From Vicia villosa (taxonomy: Eukaryota > Streptophyta > Magnoliopsida > Fabales > Fabaceae), in the NCBI RefSeq assembly GCF_029867415.1, contig NW_026705216.1:124001-188000 (forward strand): a DNA stretch of 64,000 nucleotides, in the 5' to 3' direction. This document shows positions 46,030 through 57,114 of the stretch, piece by piece. Made by a program: the position numbers and the translations under genes. Numbering within the stretch: the stretch's first letter is position 1; every line of letters begins with the position of its first letter. Under the pieces are notes generated by a model. That model saw nothing but the letters and a program-made list of their open reading frames with translations. It made no database searches and was not told where the DNA came from.

Positions 46030-49000
46030 CTAGCTTTCTTCATGCAGCTTTATCAACTGCATACAGTGGAAAAACTTGCAACTCGGCAATGTCTTGGTGA
46101 TCATATCAGCAGCATTGTCTTCAGTCGAAACCTTCAGCACTTGGACTTCTCCACGCTCGATTACTCCTCTGACGAAATGCAGCCTCACATCAATGTGCTT
46201 AGTTCGCTCATGATAGGCTGAATTCTTCGATAGGTGTATTGCACTTTGACTATCACATTTAACAGTGATACCTCGACCTTGAAGTTTCAGCTCCTTCGCA
46301 AAACCTTCAAGCCACAATGCTTCTTTCACAGCTTCAGTTAGGGCAATATACTCCGCTTCAGTGGTTGATAGAGCAACAACCTTCTGAAGTGTTGCTTTCC
46401 AACTAATTGCAATGCCAAACATAGTGAAAATATATCCAGAAATAGATTTTCTGGAATCCATACAACCTGCATAATCAGAGTCGACATATCCTTCTATTAC
46501 TGCTTTACTATCTTCACCCAAGGCTCCACCATAAATTAGGACTCTATTCAGAGACCCATTTATGTACCTTAAAATCCACTTCAATGCTTGCCAGTGAGCC
46601 TTTCCAGGATTCGCCATGTACCTGCTTACAAGACTTACTGCGTATGCTATGTCGGGTCTAGTACAGACCATAGCATACATCAAAGAACCAACTATATTAG
46701 CATATGGGATGCTATTCATATAGGCTCTTTCGACATCAGTACTGGGACACTGATCAATACTCAGCTTGAATTGAGGGTTTGTTGGAGTCACAACTGGCTT
46801 CGAATTCGACATACCAAACTTTTCAAGAATCTTCCGTAGATATGCCTCTTGAGATAGACATAACTTCGACTTCTTTCTATCTCTTCGAATGTCAATTCCA
46901 AGAATCCTGGAAGCAGCTCCCAGATCCTTCATATCGAACTCCTTATTGAGTTCAGCCTTGTCCCTCATCACATCTTCAACATTGTTGCTTGTTATGAGAA
47001 TATCATCCACATAAAGCAACAAAATAACAAATGAATTACCAGGTCGAAATCTGAAGTGAACGCAGTGGTCGAACTGACTTCTAATGAAACTTATGCGTAC
47101 CATGAACTTGTCGAATCTCCTATTCCACTGTCGAGGAGATTGTTTCAGCCCATACAAAGATCTCTTTAACTTGCACACATAATCTTCCTTCCCCTTTTCG
47201 ACATACCCTTCAGGTTGCCTCATCAGGATCGTTTCATCTAAATCACCATACAAGAACGCAGTCTTCACATCCATTTGTTCCAGTTCAAGATCGAACTGTG
47301 CCACCATGGCAAGCAACATTCGAATGGACCTATGCTTCACAACAGGCGAAAACACATCATTGAAGTCGACACCTTCTTTCTGAGTGAAACCCCTTGCAAC
47401 TAACCTTGCCTTGTATCTTTTCGACGTCACTCCTTCAATTCCTTCCTTAACTTTGAAAATCCATTTACAGCTGACTAACCTTGCCCCAACAGGTTTCTTG
47501 ATCAGTTCCCAAGTATGATTATCATGAAGAGATTTCATCTCATCATCCATGGCCTTCAGCCATTCAGTCTTATTTCGACTCCTCATAACTTCCTTATAGT
47601 CTCTAGGTTCTTCGTCTAGAACCTCACTTGCAGAGATTAAGGCATAAGCTATAAGATCTGCATATCCAAGTCTCTGAGGTGGCTTGATGACTCTTCTCGA
47701 CCTATCTCTCGACAATAGGTAGTCATCGTCAGTTTCCTCAACTTCAGCATCTTCTGCTTCTTCTTCGACTTCATCTGGGATATGCAATTCAGCATCAACA
47801 TGCTCCACCTCAACAGGAATCTCTACCTGTTCCAGCTCTTCGTCAGATGTTTCTGTACTTCGACCAACATCATCAGTTTTCTTAAAAGCCATTTCAGCTT
47901 CATTGAAAACTACATCTCGACTGGTGATACACCTCCTGTGACCTGGCTCTAGGCACCATAGCCTATAAGCTTTGACTCCTTCAGGGTATCCCATGAACAT
48001 GCATTTCAGAGCTCTAGGTTCGACCTTGTCTTGCCTAATGTGAGCATAGGCTACGCAGCCAAATACTCTCAGTTTGTCGAGATCTGGTGGATGTCCCGAC
48101 CAAACTTCTTCAGGTGTTTTCATATCTAACGCTGTCGAAGGACATCTGTTTATCAGATATGTTGCTGTCGAAACAGCCTCAGCCCAGAACACCTTTGTTA
48201 ACCCTGCACTAGTCAACATGCATCTGACTCTCTCCAAAATAGTTCGATTAAACCTTTCAGCCAAACCATTTTGCTGTGGAGTACCTGCAGTAGTTCTATG
48301 CCTTGCAATACCAGAGGCAGCACAAAAGCTGTCGAATGCCTCATTGCAAAATTCAAGGCCATTGTCGGTTCTCAACCTCTTGACCTTTCTGCCAGTCTGA
48401 TTTTCAACCAGAGTCTTCCAACTTTTGAAATTCTCAAAAGTTTCATCCTTAGTCTTCTGGATGAATACCCATAATTTTCTGGAATAATCATCTACTATGG
48501 ATAGAAAATACCTTGCTCCTGAATGTGATGGACACCTTGCAGGCCCCCAAAGATCAGCATGGATGTAATCAAGGGATCCATGTGTTCTTTGTTTGCCTTT
48601 GTTGAACTTCACTCTGCAAGATTTTCCAAGTACACAGGGTTCACAAAACTTCAGCTTTTCGACTTTGTCTCCACCAAGCAGATTTTGTTTCCCTAATTCG
48701 ACCAGACCCCTTTCACTGACATGGCCCAATCTCATGTGCCAGATTTCTGTTTTCGACAAAGGTTTCGTGGATGCAACATTTGTCGAACCACTTACAACTT
48801 CAGCCTCAAGGGTATACAAGCCTTGTTTCTTCACGCCTCTCAAGACTTCCTTCGAACCCTTCATGACTCTTAGGATACTTTTCTCTCCTTGGAAAACATA
48901 TCCTTTCTTGTCGAATTCACCAAGAGAAAGCAGATTTCTCTTCAAATCAGGAACATACCTGACTTCAGTCAACAACCTTATTGACTCATCATGGAGCTTG

Positions 49001-49992
49001 AATCTCACAGATCCAACACCTGCAATATTGCAAGCCTTGTTGTTTCCCAGCAATACTGATCCACCATCTTGATCACATAATTCCTCGAACAAGTCTTTGT
49101 TTGGAGTCATGTGCCAAGTGCAACCTGAATCCATAATCCACTCCTTCTTAGAGTCACTGCTTGAAACCACAAGAACATCAGATGATTCGAAATCATCTTG
49201 AACAATGGCAGCGTTGCCATTATCCTTACCTCCATGATATTTCAAGCGTTCAGGGCACACCTTTCTTGTGTGACCCTCCTTTTTACAATGGTAGCATCGA
49301 ATGCCAGATGCTTTGCCACTGTAAGTCTTCGACTGGCTTTTGCCTTTCTTCTTGTCGAACTTACCATCCTTTCGTAAGAGTTTTCCTTTAGGGGCCAAAC
49401 CTTCGCCAACAGTCGAAGGTTTATGCTCCTTTCGTTCATTCAAGTCCTTAGAGTACAAGGCTGATTGAACTTCTTCAAACGTCAGGGACTCCCTTCCATA
49501 CAAGAGAGTTTCTTTGAAGTGAGCATGTGATCGAGGCAAAGAACACAATAGTAACAGCGCTTGATCTTCATCATCGATCTTCACATCAATATTTTCAAGA
49601 TCAAGAATCAGCTTGTTGAACATATCCAACTGCTCAGCCAATACTTTGTCTTCAATCATCTTGAATGAATACAAAGCTTGCTTCAGGTAGAGTCGATTTA
49701 CCAGCGATTTGGTCATATACAAACTTTCAAGTTTCACCCATAACCCTGATGCCGTCGTCTCCTTTGATACCTGCCGGAGAACCTTATCACCAAGGCTCAA
49801 CAAAATTGCGCTGTGTGCTTTCTCGATCATATTCATCTTCTCCGCTGCCGTCAATTCTGCATTCATGGCTGCCTCTCCCTTCAACGCTTCCAAACAACCC
49901 TGCTGAACCAGTAGGGCTTTCATCTTCAAGCGCCACAGACCGAAATCATTCACTCCGGTGAACTTTTCAATCTCATACTTTGTTGAAGGCAT
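46030..49992 (-). CDS. gag-pol: copia gag-pol polyprotein, Tork/Tnt1 type
   Basis: 1320 aa from the ATG at 49992. The frame stays open 26 codons further into the LTR, but MPSTKYEIEKFTG is the natural gag start. Gag UBN2-type region (LWRLKMKALLVQQGCLEALK) then zinc knuckle CYHCKKEGHTRKVC about 231. Protease WIMDSGCTWHM about 287. Integrase with HADLWGP about 479, RTDNGLEFC, and GLAERFNRT about 577. RT with KARLVARGFTQKEG, MDVKTAFLYGDLDE, YGLKQSPRQWN and YVDD about 994. RNase H with VDSDYAG about 1170 and STTEAEY, ending LIKLHEES. All catalytic motifs are present and there are no stops. Confidence 0.96.
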   Translation of the reverse strand: MPSTKYEIEKFTGVNDFGLWRLKMKALLVQQGCLEALKGEAAMNAELTAAEKMNMIEKAHSAILLSLGDKVLRQVSKETTASGLWVKLESLYMTKSLVNRLYLKQALYSFKMIEDKVLAEQLDMFNKLILDLENIDVKIDDEDQALLLLCSLPRSHAHFKETLLYGRESLTFEEVQSALYSKDLNERKEHKPSTVGEGLAPKGKLLRKDGKFDKKKGKSQSKTYSGKASGIRCYHCKKEGHTRKVCPERLKYHGGKDNGNAAIVQDDFESSDVLVVSSSDSKKEWIMDSGCTWHMTPNKDLFEELCDQDGGSVLLGNNKACNIAGVGSVRFKLHDESIRLLTEVRYVPDLKRNLLSLGEFDKKGYVFQGEKSILRVMKGSKEVLRGVKKQGLYTLEAEVVSGSTNVASTKPLSKTEIWHMRLGHVSERGLVELGKQNLLGGDKVEKLKFCEPCVLGKSCRVKFNKGKQRTHGSLDYIHADLWGPARCPSHSGARYFLSIVDDYSRKLWVFIQKTKDETFENFKSWKTLVENQTGRKVKRLRTDNGLEFCNEAFDSFCAASGIARHRTTAGTPQQNGLAERFNRTILERVRCMLTSAGLTKVFWAEAVSTATYLINRCPSTALDMKTPEEVWSGHPPDLDKLRVFGCVAYAHIRQDKVEPRALKCMFMGYPEGVKAYRLWCLEPGHRRCITSRDVVFNEAEMAFKKTDDVGRSTETSDEELEQVEIPVEVEHVDAELHIPDEVEEEAEDAEVEETDDDYLLSRDRSRRVIKPPQRLGYADLIAYALISASEVLDEEPRDYKEVMRSRNKTEWLKAMDDEMKSLHDNHTWELIKKPVGARLVSCKWIFKVKEGIEGVTSKRYKARLVARGFTQKEGVDFNDVFSPVVKHRSIRMLLAMVAQFDLELEQMDVKTAFLYGDLDETILMRQPEGYVEKGKEDYVCKLKRSLYGLKQSPRQWNRRFDKFMVRISFIRSQFDHCVHFRFRPGNSFVILLLYVDDILITSNNVEDVMRDKAELNKEFDMKDLGAASRILGIDIRRDRKKSKLCLSQEAYLRKILEKFGMSNSKPVVTPTNPQFKLSIDQCPSTDVERAYMNSIPYANIVGSLMYAMVCTRPDIAYAVSLVSRYMANPGKAHWQALKWILRYINGSLNRVLIYGGALGEDSKAVIEGYVDSDYAGCMDSRKSISGYIFTMFGIAISWKATLQKVVALSTTEAEYIALTEAVKEALWLEGFAKELKLQGRGITVKCDSQSAIHLSKNSAYHERTKHIDVRLHFVRGVIERGEVQVLKVSTEDNAADMITKTLPSCKFFHCMQLIKLHEES

Positions 49993-50017
49993 CTTATCCA
50001 CGCTCACCGCACCAATT

Positions 50018-50498
50018 TGTTGTGAATTCAATGCCAAGAACAAAGTATAAACAAGGAAGAAGAGGAACACAAGAATTGGTTATAATTGCTATTCTTTTAC
50101 TTTCTCTTAAAACAAGATTACAAGTTTACAAGAATAACAAATAACCTCTCTCACCCTAAATTAGGATTTGCAGCTTAGCAATGATGAGAGACTAGTATGC
50201 TATTTATAATAAAACCTAACATACTAACTAATGGGCTTTTTCAGCAAGGCCCATTACACAAGCCAACTTAATAAACAAGCTAACTTAACAAATTAGGGTT
50301 TAAACACTAAAACCTAATTTAACATGCTAACAACCCTAGCATCTTCGACATCTGCATGCTAGACCCATCTTCGACTACAGCATGCACACTTCGACACCAG
50401 CATGTGAACAATCCTTCGACTTCATGCTTAACTCTGTCGAACTGTCGAACCAAGAAGCTACCCTTCGACAATACTAGAGTTCGATCCAATATCTCACA
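50018..50498 (-). repeat. 5' LTR of Tork-type element
   Basis: 481 bp, ends match the left LTR. Only 25 nt separate its inner end from the gag-pol ATG, and that leader on the minus strand begins AATTGGTGCGGTGAGCG, which departs from the usual tRNA-iMet PBS after TGGT. Confidence 0.95.
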
Positions 50499-50503
50499 GG
50501 ATT

Positions 50504-51420
50504 TTTTGGGTATTAATTTTGACCATATTACTCAAACCCTAGAAATTATGAATGCATGAGATAACATTTCAAACCAAGACAATATTGATAAGATTCTAGG
50601 TTAGAAAACTATAGATAATCCTTCTGTGGATATTTATATTGAAAACGTCCTGAATGAAAATGTGTCAGAAGATGATAAGTCTAGTGAGGAAGCACTTGGT
50701 TCCAATCAAGATGATGGAATCAAATATGTCAGCAACAATGTTGGTGACATTATTCGGATAGAGGATAATGAGCCCGAAGAAAATGGATTTGAAGAAATTA
50801 ATGATGAAGATGTTAGTTCTTATGTGAGTGAAGAGGAAGGTGAAGAGGATGAAGAAATAACCAAATGGATGAACCAGAGGCAAGAAAAGAAGACATTAGT
50901 CAAGATGTAACACAAGAAGACAATGATAATATTGATATTAACAATGAAGTTGATATTACCACTGAAGATGGTCCAACAGATGTCAATGATAATCTAAAGG
51001 ACATGTTGGAGACTGAGGCTCCAACCCAAGGTGATGTTGAACAAGATGTCTAACACATAAATGAAAATCTTGAAGAAGCTCAAGTATGGAATGATGTTAC
51101 ATAGATGTGAATAACAAGATTATTCATAATATTGATGATGTAATCTTAGTTGTTAATGTTAATGTAACCCCAATAATTTCTACTAAAAGATCCAAGAAAA
51201 AGGTTGAGAAAAAGAAATCATCCTTGAAACCCAAGAAGAACAATACCAAAAATTCCTCCACACCAAGCAAGAAGAGAAAAACCTCTAAAAAGAAATAGGA
51301 TAGTCTAAAGAAGAAGAAGTCAGCAGGGAAGAAAAGTGCTACTAAAAAGTCTGCAATTAAGGAGAATTATGTACTAAATAGGAATATGGTCCCAGAAGTG
51401 GAATTTACTTAGGAAGATGT
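50504..51420 (+). pseudogene. env-like/accessory ORF relic, downstream part
   Basis: Continues the reading interrupted by the Tork element: FLGINFDHITQTLEIMNA, then an acidic stretch (ENVLNENVSEDDKSSEEAL, EEEGEEDEEITKW, about 50626-50910), a second acidic piece (50865-51053) and a Lys/Ser-rich basic block (KRSKKKVEKKKSS, KKRKTSKKK, 51180-51300), then VPEVEFT near 51390. Several stops and shifts. Acid-then-basic composition fits an envelope-like or nuclear-type accessory protein of an old SIRE-type element; the true identity is not established. Confidence 0.4.
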
Positions 51421-51430
51421 TATCGTGCCA

Positions 51431-53750
51431 TGAAAAAATACACAGTCTCCACCGAACTTTATTTATTCCAAAGGAAAGGGAAAATATCAAGAAAACCCCT
51501 AAAAGTGAGAGAAAATGATCTCGCAACTAAATTCGATTTCGGGAGTTGATTATGCAAAAGGAAGGTATTAGCACCCCCCTCATATTCATTGTACACAACG
51601 CATACTGTTTTAATTGTTTTGCGTGTAAGGGTGTTATTATCTAAAGGTTACTCACGATTATTAATTTATTGATGGATTTACTTAAGGGGAAAACACAAGT
51701 TTTTAATTAGTGTGATCGCCAAGATTTTAGAATCTTGTGCCTACATATCCTCCTAGTCCAATGAGAAAATCAGAGCCTTGTAGTTTGTGGGATATAAATT
51801 AAGTATTTGTTGGTTGTTTTTAGTGGACGATGTTAATGTTTTCGTTCTAGCAGTTAAACTTTTGCGCTTGCGCTTAGAGACTTATGTGTTTCATGTATTG
51901 CGGTAGAACGGAAATAACATGTCCTTTTTGAAAAGGTTTTTCATTCCCTAAGGCCAAAAAATAAGGTTTGATGAGTTGTGATTGATTTTAATGTGGGAGA
52001 CAAGCATCTAACCACAAGCCAAGATACGGCCTACAATTCAAGTACTTGAGAAGCTGAAAGGATAACTGAATCCAGACCTCTCATTTTTCATCCTCAAAAA
52101 AAAGAAATGTTTGTTTATTAAATTTGTGTGGTGAGTTTAATCATTAATTCTTGGAGGGAGATGAGTATCTAACCACAAGCCAAGTACGGTCGGTAATCAG
52201 AACACTCAAGAATCTAAAAGGACAAGTGCATTCAGACATCTCCTTTTTCATCCCAGGAAGACCGAATTAAACTCATTTATTATTAAGTGTTTTGAATGGA
52301 CGACAAATATTGGACCACAAGCTTAGAACGGCGGTCAGCCCAAGTACTTACGTGATAATGTCGACAAGTACGTACACATCATCCTTTTTTCATCTAATTT
52401 AATATGAAAATGAGTATGAAAAGGCAAATTGATGGTGGGTCAAGTGTTTTTGTTTTGATTTGTTTCTTTCGGTTCAATTGTATGAAGTGCAATGGGATGA
52501 AGTACTTGGTGTTGGACCAAGCATTCGCGTGTGGTGTGTTTAATTAATTTATATTGAAAATACTTGATGTTGGATCAAGTTTGTTTTTGTCTTTTGAAAG
52601 AAGTTGTTTTTGTTTTATCTTATTTATAAACATGCAAAGGAAATGATAAAGCAAAGTAAAGTCCTACACTATTACATGCCCATGGAATGGGGGGGCATTT
52701 TACCCACCAAGAATGGATGAATTACACTTTCATGGGAATGGGGGATATTTTATACACAATGGGGGTATGGAACCATAAACCATACAAAAATGTAAAGAAA
52801 TAAAATCCATACAGGCATACAAACCATACACAAAAACTAATTACCAAGCTAATGCAAGAATAACCTAAAATTGACACTAAAGTAATGTCAAAAAAATGAG
52901 GCAAAATGTGGTAAAAAGTATGGTAAATAATTATGGTGCTAAAAGATTAAGAGATTTTCATTTTTTTCTAATAAAATTCTAATTAAAATGAATTAACACT
53001 AATTCTACTATTTTTTTAGCATTTTTGTGAAAAGATTAATTAACATCTTCATCAAGCAAAAAATATCTAAAGCATTATTTTCATGGTATTATCATTTTAT
53101 GAAAAGAAAATAACAAAAAAATACAATGTAGGCCTGGGATGTTGTCAGTAAAAGGTATGTTTTAAATCAGAAATGAAGTTGGGGCATCTGGGCTTTAGCT
53201 AAGCCCAATTAGCTCATTCTGGAACAAAAGGCAGCAAAACAGATGCAAACAAGGTGAAGTTGGGACGTATGGGCTTGGTTCTAAGCCCGTGTTATTTTCT
53301 AATCAACAAAATGCATATGGAGGTGTAAGTAGCAGTTATGTGGCTTTGAAGCTCAAACCAAACTAACACTTAGGGAAAAAAATAAAATAAAGGAAAAAGA
53401 CTAAAAAGTGAGCAAAATGGTGTGTTCCACATACATGACTCTTCAACTTGCCCTCATACTCATCATACTCCTCCTCATCTCATCTTCTCTCTCTTGTATT
53501 TTATATACAGCTTTGCCACGTCGAAAATCGCCTCTGGCGGCGACGAAGGTCCAACCAACATCAAACCACTACCATAAGATTCGTATCTCCTCCCTCTTTC
53601 TACATCTCACCTTCGTTTTCCTCAATTCCTCACCAAGTACTCTAAATCTAACTTAACAGAAAACCCTAAAAAAAACAAAAATCGTAATTACATGATGATG
53701 GAGCGCAATTTAGAGCAAAAAGCATAGGGGGACGATTCAAGGGATCCAAA
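51431..53750 (-). mobile_element. Ogre/Tat-type LTR fragment
   Basis: Begins with aaaaaatacacagtctccac and the block ccaccgaactttatttattcc, followed by 'aaggaaggtattagcacccc', all features shared with the Ogre LTR ends at 15.5, 10.2 and 61 kb. The U5-like left end lacks a clean TG and no matching right end (GTATGACA) was found, so the 3' boundary is approximate. The 82-codon frame at 53408-53656 with a hydrophobic segment lies in the leader-like part and is not supported as a gene. Confidence 0.6.
51990..52400. repeat. three degenerate approximately 150-bp tandem units
   Basis: Units starting near 51998, 52155 and 52298 share 'gggaga(c/t)(a/g)agcatctaaccacaagcc', 'aagtacttgaga' and 'catctccttttttcatc' elements with ordered divergence. 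They lie inside the LTR fragment. Confidence 0.7.
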
Positions 53751-55629
53751 ACTACACTATGGTGTCCAAAAACGATGAAAAGCTAATTGGAGTAATACTC
53801 GTGCTTTTAAGGATTTATTTCCTTTTATATATAATCAGAGATATGACTTTTGAGCATGTTTTAGATTAAGAATGGTTTATTTAGATTCTCTTAGTAAGAT
53901 TAAATTTGAGGAATTTTGATTTGTTCAAGATTTAATTAATCAAAATTTTACAATCAACATTATTGAAGATTGGTTTCTTGCACTTTTGAGAAGTATCTAG
54001 TCGTGTTCAAGATCTAAATATTAATGGGCTTTGAAGTTGAACCTTTTTTGTTGTTTAAGGAGACATTCTCCGTTGTGAAGACTCATACCTTGCATTACTA
54101 AGCTTGACTTGTTAATTTTGTTTTGAGTCTTGTGTCTGTTTTTGTAATACTCCATTCCTACATCTTATTTCTAAGTTAGGAGAATATTAGAGTATTTAAG
54201 TTGTAATTTTGTTCCATCATTCATATACGATTGTACTTGTCCAAACATTTGGGAGAGTGTTTGAGTGAAAGTGAGAGAGGTTTTATAATCATGTTCAGTC
54301 GTGGATTGAAGTTTACAGGTAGTATTAGGAAAAGAGACAATGAACTGAAAGAGTTCAAATCAGATCAATTTGTACTTCTGACTATTAAGAGTGAATTTTC
54401 TTTTATTGGGTTAGCTCCCTACATAATTAGGTGATTCCAAATTAGTCAACATAATGATGCTCTTGCAAAATAAATTAAGAATGAACGTATAGTTGCTTAG
54501 AAGAATTCGGGGCATTGAACCAAACTCTAAGTGTTAAATAGCAATAGATGAATTACGGCATGCATGGAATTTGAAAAACAATGGTCCGTTTAACCGTAAT
54601 GAAATGTTAATTATATTTTAAATAAATTGTTGGTGATGGGTTTTGAACCGTTGTGATATCAATTTTACATAATGTTTGCATCAAACCGAATTATCAATTC
54701 CATTGTGTCAGGTGTTGTGGTATGTTTTTTCCAACCGTTGTGATATCAATTTTACGTAATAGTATTTGTATCAAACCGGATTACCAATTCCGGTTGTGTT
54801 TAACATCTTATTATCCATATAACAAAATTACAATAATTGATGTAGTTTTGCATGAGATAGTTATGCGTTGGAGATGCATACAACATTGTTTGGTATGAAT
54901 GGCGAATTCAACTCCATAGTAAAACATTTAACTTTTTTTTCTATAAATACTGGCCATAAACATGTTAATATCCAATCTATCAAGATGCATTTGAGGCCAT
55001 GGACAAATATATAACTTATTTTTATTTATTATAATTTAATTCATAGTTCAACATTAATTCTTACTAATTCTTAAATCATTTTAGTTCTATATTTGAATCT
55101 CCATAGCACTAGTTTAAAAAATTCATACAGAATCTTTAATCAATCTATGATTACCTATGATTGAAAAGTAAACATATTACCTTATATGCTAAATACTGAT
55201 ATCAGTACCTTATATCCAAATCTATTTATTTGTGAGAAATTACTTTTCCCAATCAAGTACCAACTAAGTATAGTCACTTGATCTATTAATAATTCAGCAT
55301 GATCATTGACCAAAGTCTTTTAAAACTATAAAGCTAAACCATAATACACAGTAATTTAGTGCATTATATTTTATGCACCAAAAGAAGTTACATTATTTGA
55401 TCATTTTATCCTTCAACTTGTAATGTCACCATATTGGAGCACACACACCCTCAATCATACCCCACTTTTCATGACCTCTTTTATAAATGAAAGCAAAGTT
55501 AATTTACTTTATTTTATTAAAAAAACATATACACATATTTTGTATGAATTTGGTGAATATAGAATTTGTCTTTTAATTAGTGGGCATGTCCCACCAATTT
55601 CCCTCAACACATACACACACTTTTTCATT
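53751..55629. other. intergenic region upstream of the VTL gene
   Basis: AT-rich DNA with no convincing gene. It holds a pair of direct repeats around 'aaccgttgtgatatcaattt' (54652-54700 and 54733-54795), resembling subterminal repeats of CACTA-like elements, but no termini were located. Confidence 0.5.
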
Positions 55630-55638
55630 CATAAATAG
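55630..55638 (+). promoter_or_regulatory. TATA-like element of the VTL gene
   Basis: CATAAATAG lies 66 nt upstream of the ATG at 55704, a plausible TATA-box distance for a short 5' leader. No transcript data. Confidence 0.4.
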
Positions 55639-55703
55639 ACTTCTTCATTAGCTTGTGTCCTCCACACTCTCTTCATTCCATCTTTCTCTAATTATTGTCT
55701 TTC

Positions 55704-56372
55704 ATGGAATCCAATAATTCACCTCTCAACCAAACAAAACTTGTGCATCCAAACAATAACCATGATCATGAACAAAATGCAACCCTAGAGATCGAAAGCG
55801 ACGAATTTGATTACTCGAAAAGATCACAATGGCTTCGCGCCGCAGTTTTAGGAGCCAACGATGGACTAGTTTCAACAGCATCACTAATGATGGGTGTAGG
55901 AGCAGTGAAACAAGACATCAAAGCCATGATCCTGTCCGGTTTCGCAGGACTCGTAGCCGGTGCTTGTAGCATGGCAATAGGTGAGTTTGTATCTGTTTAC
56001 TCACAGCTTGACATTGAAATAGCTCAATTAAAAAGAGACAAAAACATTGAGAACGGTAACAATATTGAAGATGATGTTATTGAGAAAGAAAGTTTGCCAA
56101 ATCCTTTACAAGCTGCAGCAGCTTCAGCTTTAGCATTTTCAATTGGTGCAATGGTGCCACTTCTTGCAGCATCTTTTATTAAAGATTATAAGTTGAGAGT
56201 AGGTGTTGTTTTGGTAGCAGTTAGTTTTGCTTTGGTTGTGTTTGGTTTGTTGGGAGCAGTGTTGGGTAAGGCACCAGTTTTGAAGTCTTGTTTGAGGGTC
56301 TTGCTTGGAGGTTGGATTGCTATGGCTATTACTTTTGGGCTAACTAAGTTGATTGGCTCAAGTGGACTTTAG
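55704..56372 (+). CDS. vacuolar iron transporter-like protein (VTL / nodulin-21 family)
   Basis: 222 aa, no intron needed, start at ATG 55704 (an upstream in-frame TTG is ignored). CCC1/VIT1 family: five membrane segments at about residues 42-64, 70-93, 136-158, 166-188 and 195-217. Diagnostic motifs: SQWLRAAVLGANDGLVSTAS, GFAGLVAGACSMAIGEFVSV and YSQLDIEIAQ. The loop between segments 2 and 3 is only about 40 residues and lacks the long Glu-rich metal-binding domain of true VIT1, placing it with plant VTL/nodulin-21-like proteins. These move Fe (or Mn) into vacuoles or, in legume nodules, across the symbiosome membrane. A short acidic N-terminus (residues 1-40) precedes segment 1. It is intact and the only clear host gene here. 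Which family member it is cannot be decided from this window. Confidence 0.95.
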   Translation: MESNNSPLNQTKLVHPNNNHDHEQNATLEIESDEFDYSKRSQWLRAAVLGANDGLVSTASLMMGVGAVKQDIKAMILSGFAGLVAGACSMAIGEFVSVYSQLDIEIAQLKRDKNIENGNNIEDDVIEKESLPNPLQAAAASALAFSIGAMVPLLAASFIKDYKLRVGVVLVAVSFALVVFGLLGAVLGKAPVLKSCLRVLLGGWIAMAITFGLTKLIGSSGL

Positions 56373-57013
56373 TATCTGATGTCCCTGCACAGCTATCAGT
56401 TGAGTTGTTTTAATGGGAAGTGGACTTTAATTTATTAATTAACAATATCTTATTAAGTGAACTAATTAATGAGCTTTGATTATCTCACTTTGTTATGAAT
56501 TCACCTCATTTCTTTTTAGGTTTTTGGAAAAATGAGGGAAGAATTATATAGACTTAAGTTGGCTTTTGTGTGATAAAATTCATAAACATAAATGGGTGAG
56601 GTGTCAAAACCTTTTATATTCATGTAATTGTCTTACTATATTATGATAAATCTAGGAGATTTTTATTTATATAATGCATGAATATTGTGTAATATGGCCC
56701 AAATTTGTGTATATTTTCTTTATTATAAAATAAGTGTAGCTTATGTACCAGTACTACTAGTACTTTATTTCTTTCTTTTTTTAATATACAGAAATAAAAA
56801 TAAACAAAGAAACACAAATCCCAATGATGTCTTTAATCATGAGATGATCAATTAAAATCCCCATCGAAGGTGGTGCTAACCAAGTAATATGAGTGAGCTT
56901 CTTTGGTTGGTTGCAAGTTATACCTAAACAAAGATTGACTAGAGAAAGAGAAATGGAAAAAGATCTGTATCCAAGAGAAATACATACGTAGAGCTCACAT
57001 ACAAATACAATTC
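56373..57013. other. 3' flank of the VTL gene
   Basis: AT-rich, non-coding. Probably contains the 3' UTR and polyadenylation region; no precise signal is assigned. Confidence 0.5.
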
Positions 57014-57114
57014 TAAGTAGTAACAAACCCGTGCGCACGGGTTCTGTTCGGTTACGCGAATTTGAATATATCATTTATTTTATATAAAAATAATAAATAA
57101 AAAATTAGATAAAT

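Larger units (their letters stand above)
45506..50498 (-). mobile_element. complete Tork/Tnt1-type Ty1/copia retrotransposon
   Basis: 4993 bp with a perfect 5-bp duplication GGATT (45501-45505 and 50499-50503). LTRs are 482 bp (45506-45987) and 481 bp (50018-50498) and differ by three transitions and one A indel by eye. One uninterrupted gag-pol frame lies between. It is inserted in the env-like relic, whose reading continues across the target site. Structurally intact and probably recent. Confidence 0.96.

Noticed and set aside
53408..53656. 82-aa frame with a hydrophobic N-terminus
   Set aside because: Looks like a signal-anchored small protein, but lies in the LTR fragment, overlaps an equally open frame and has no family support.
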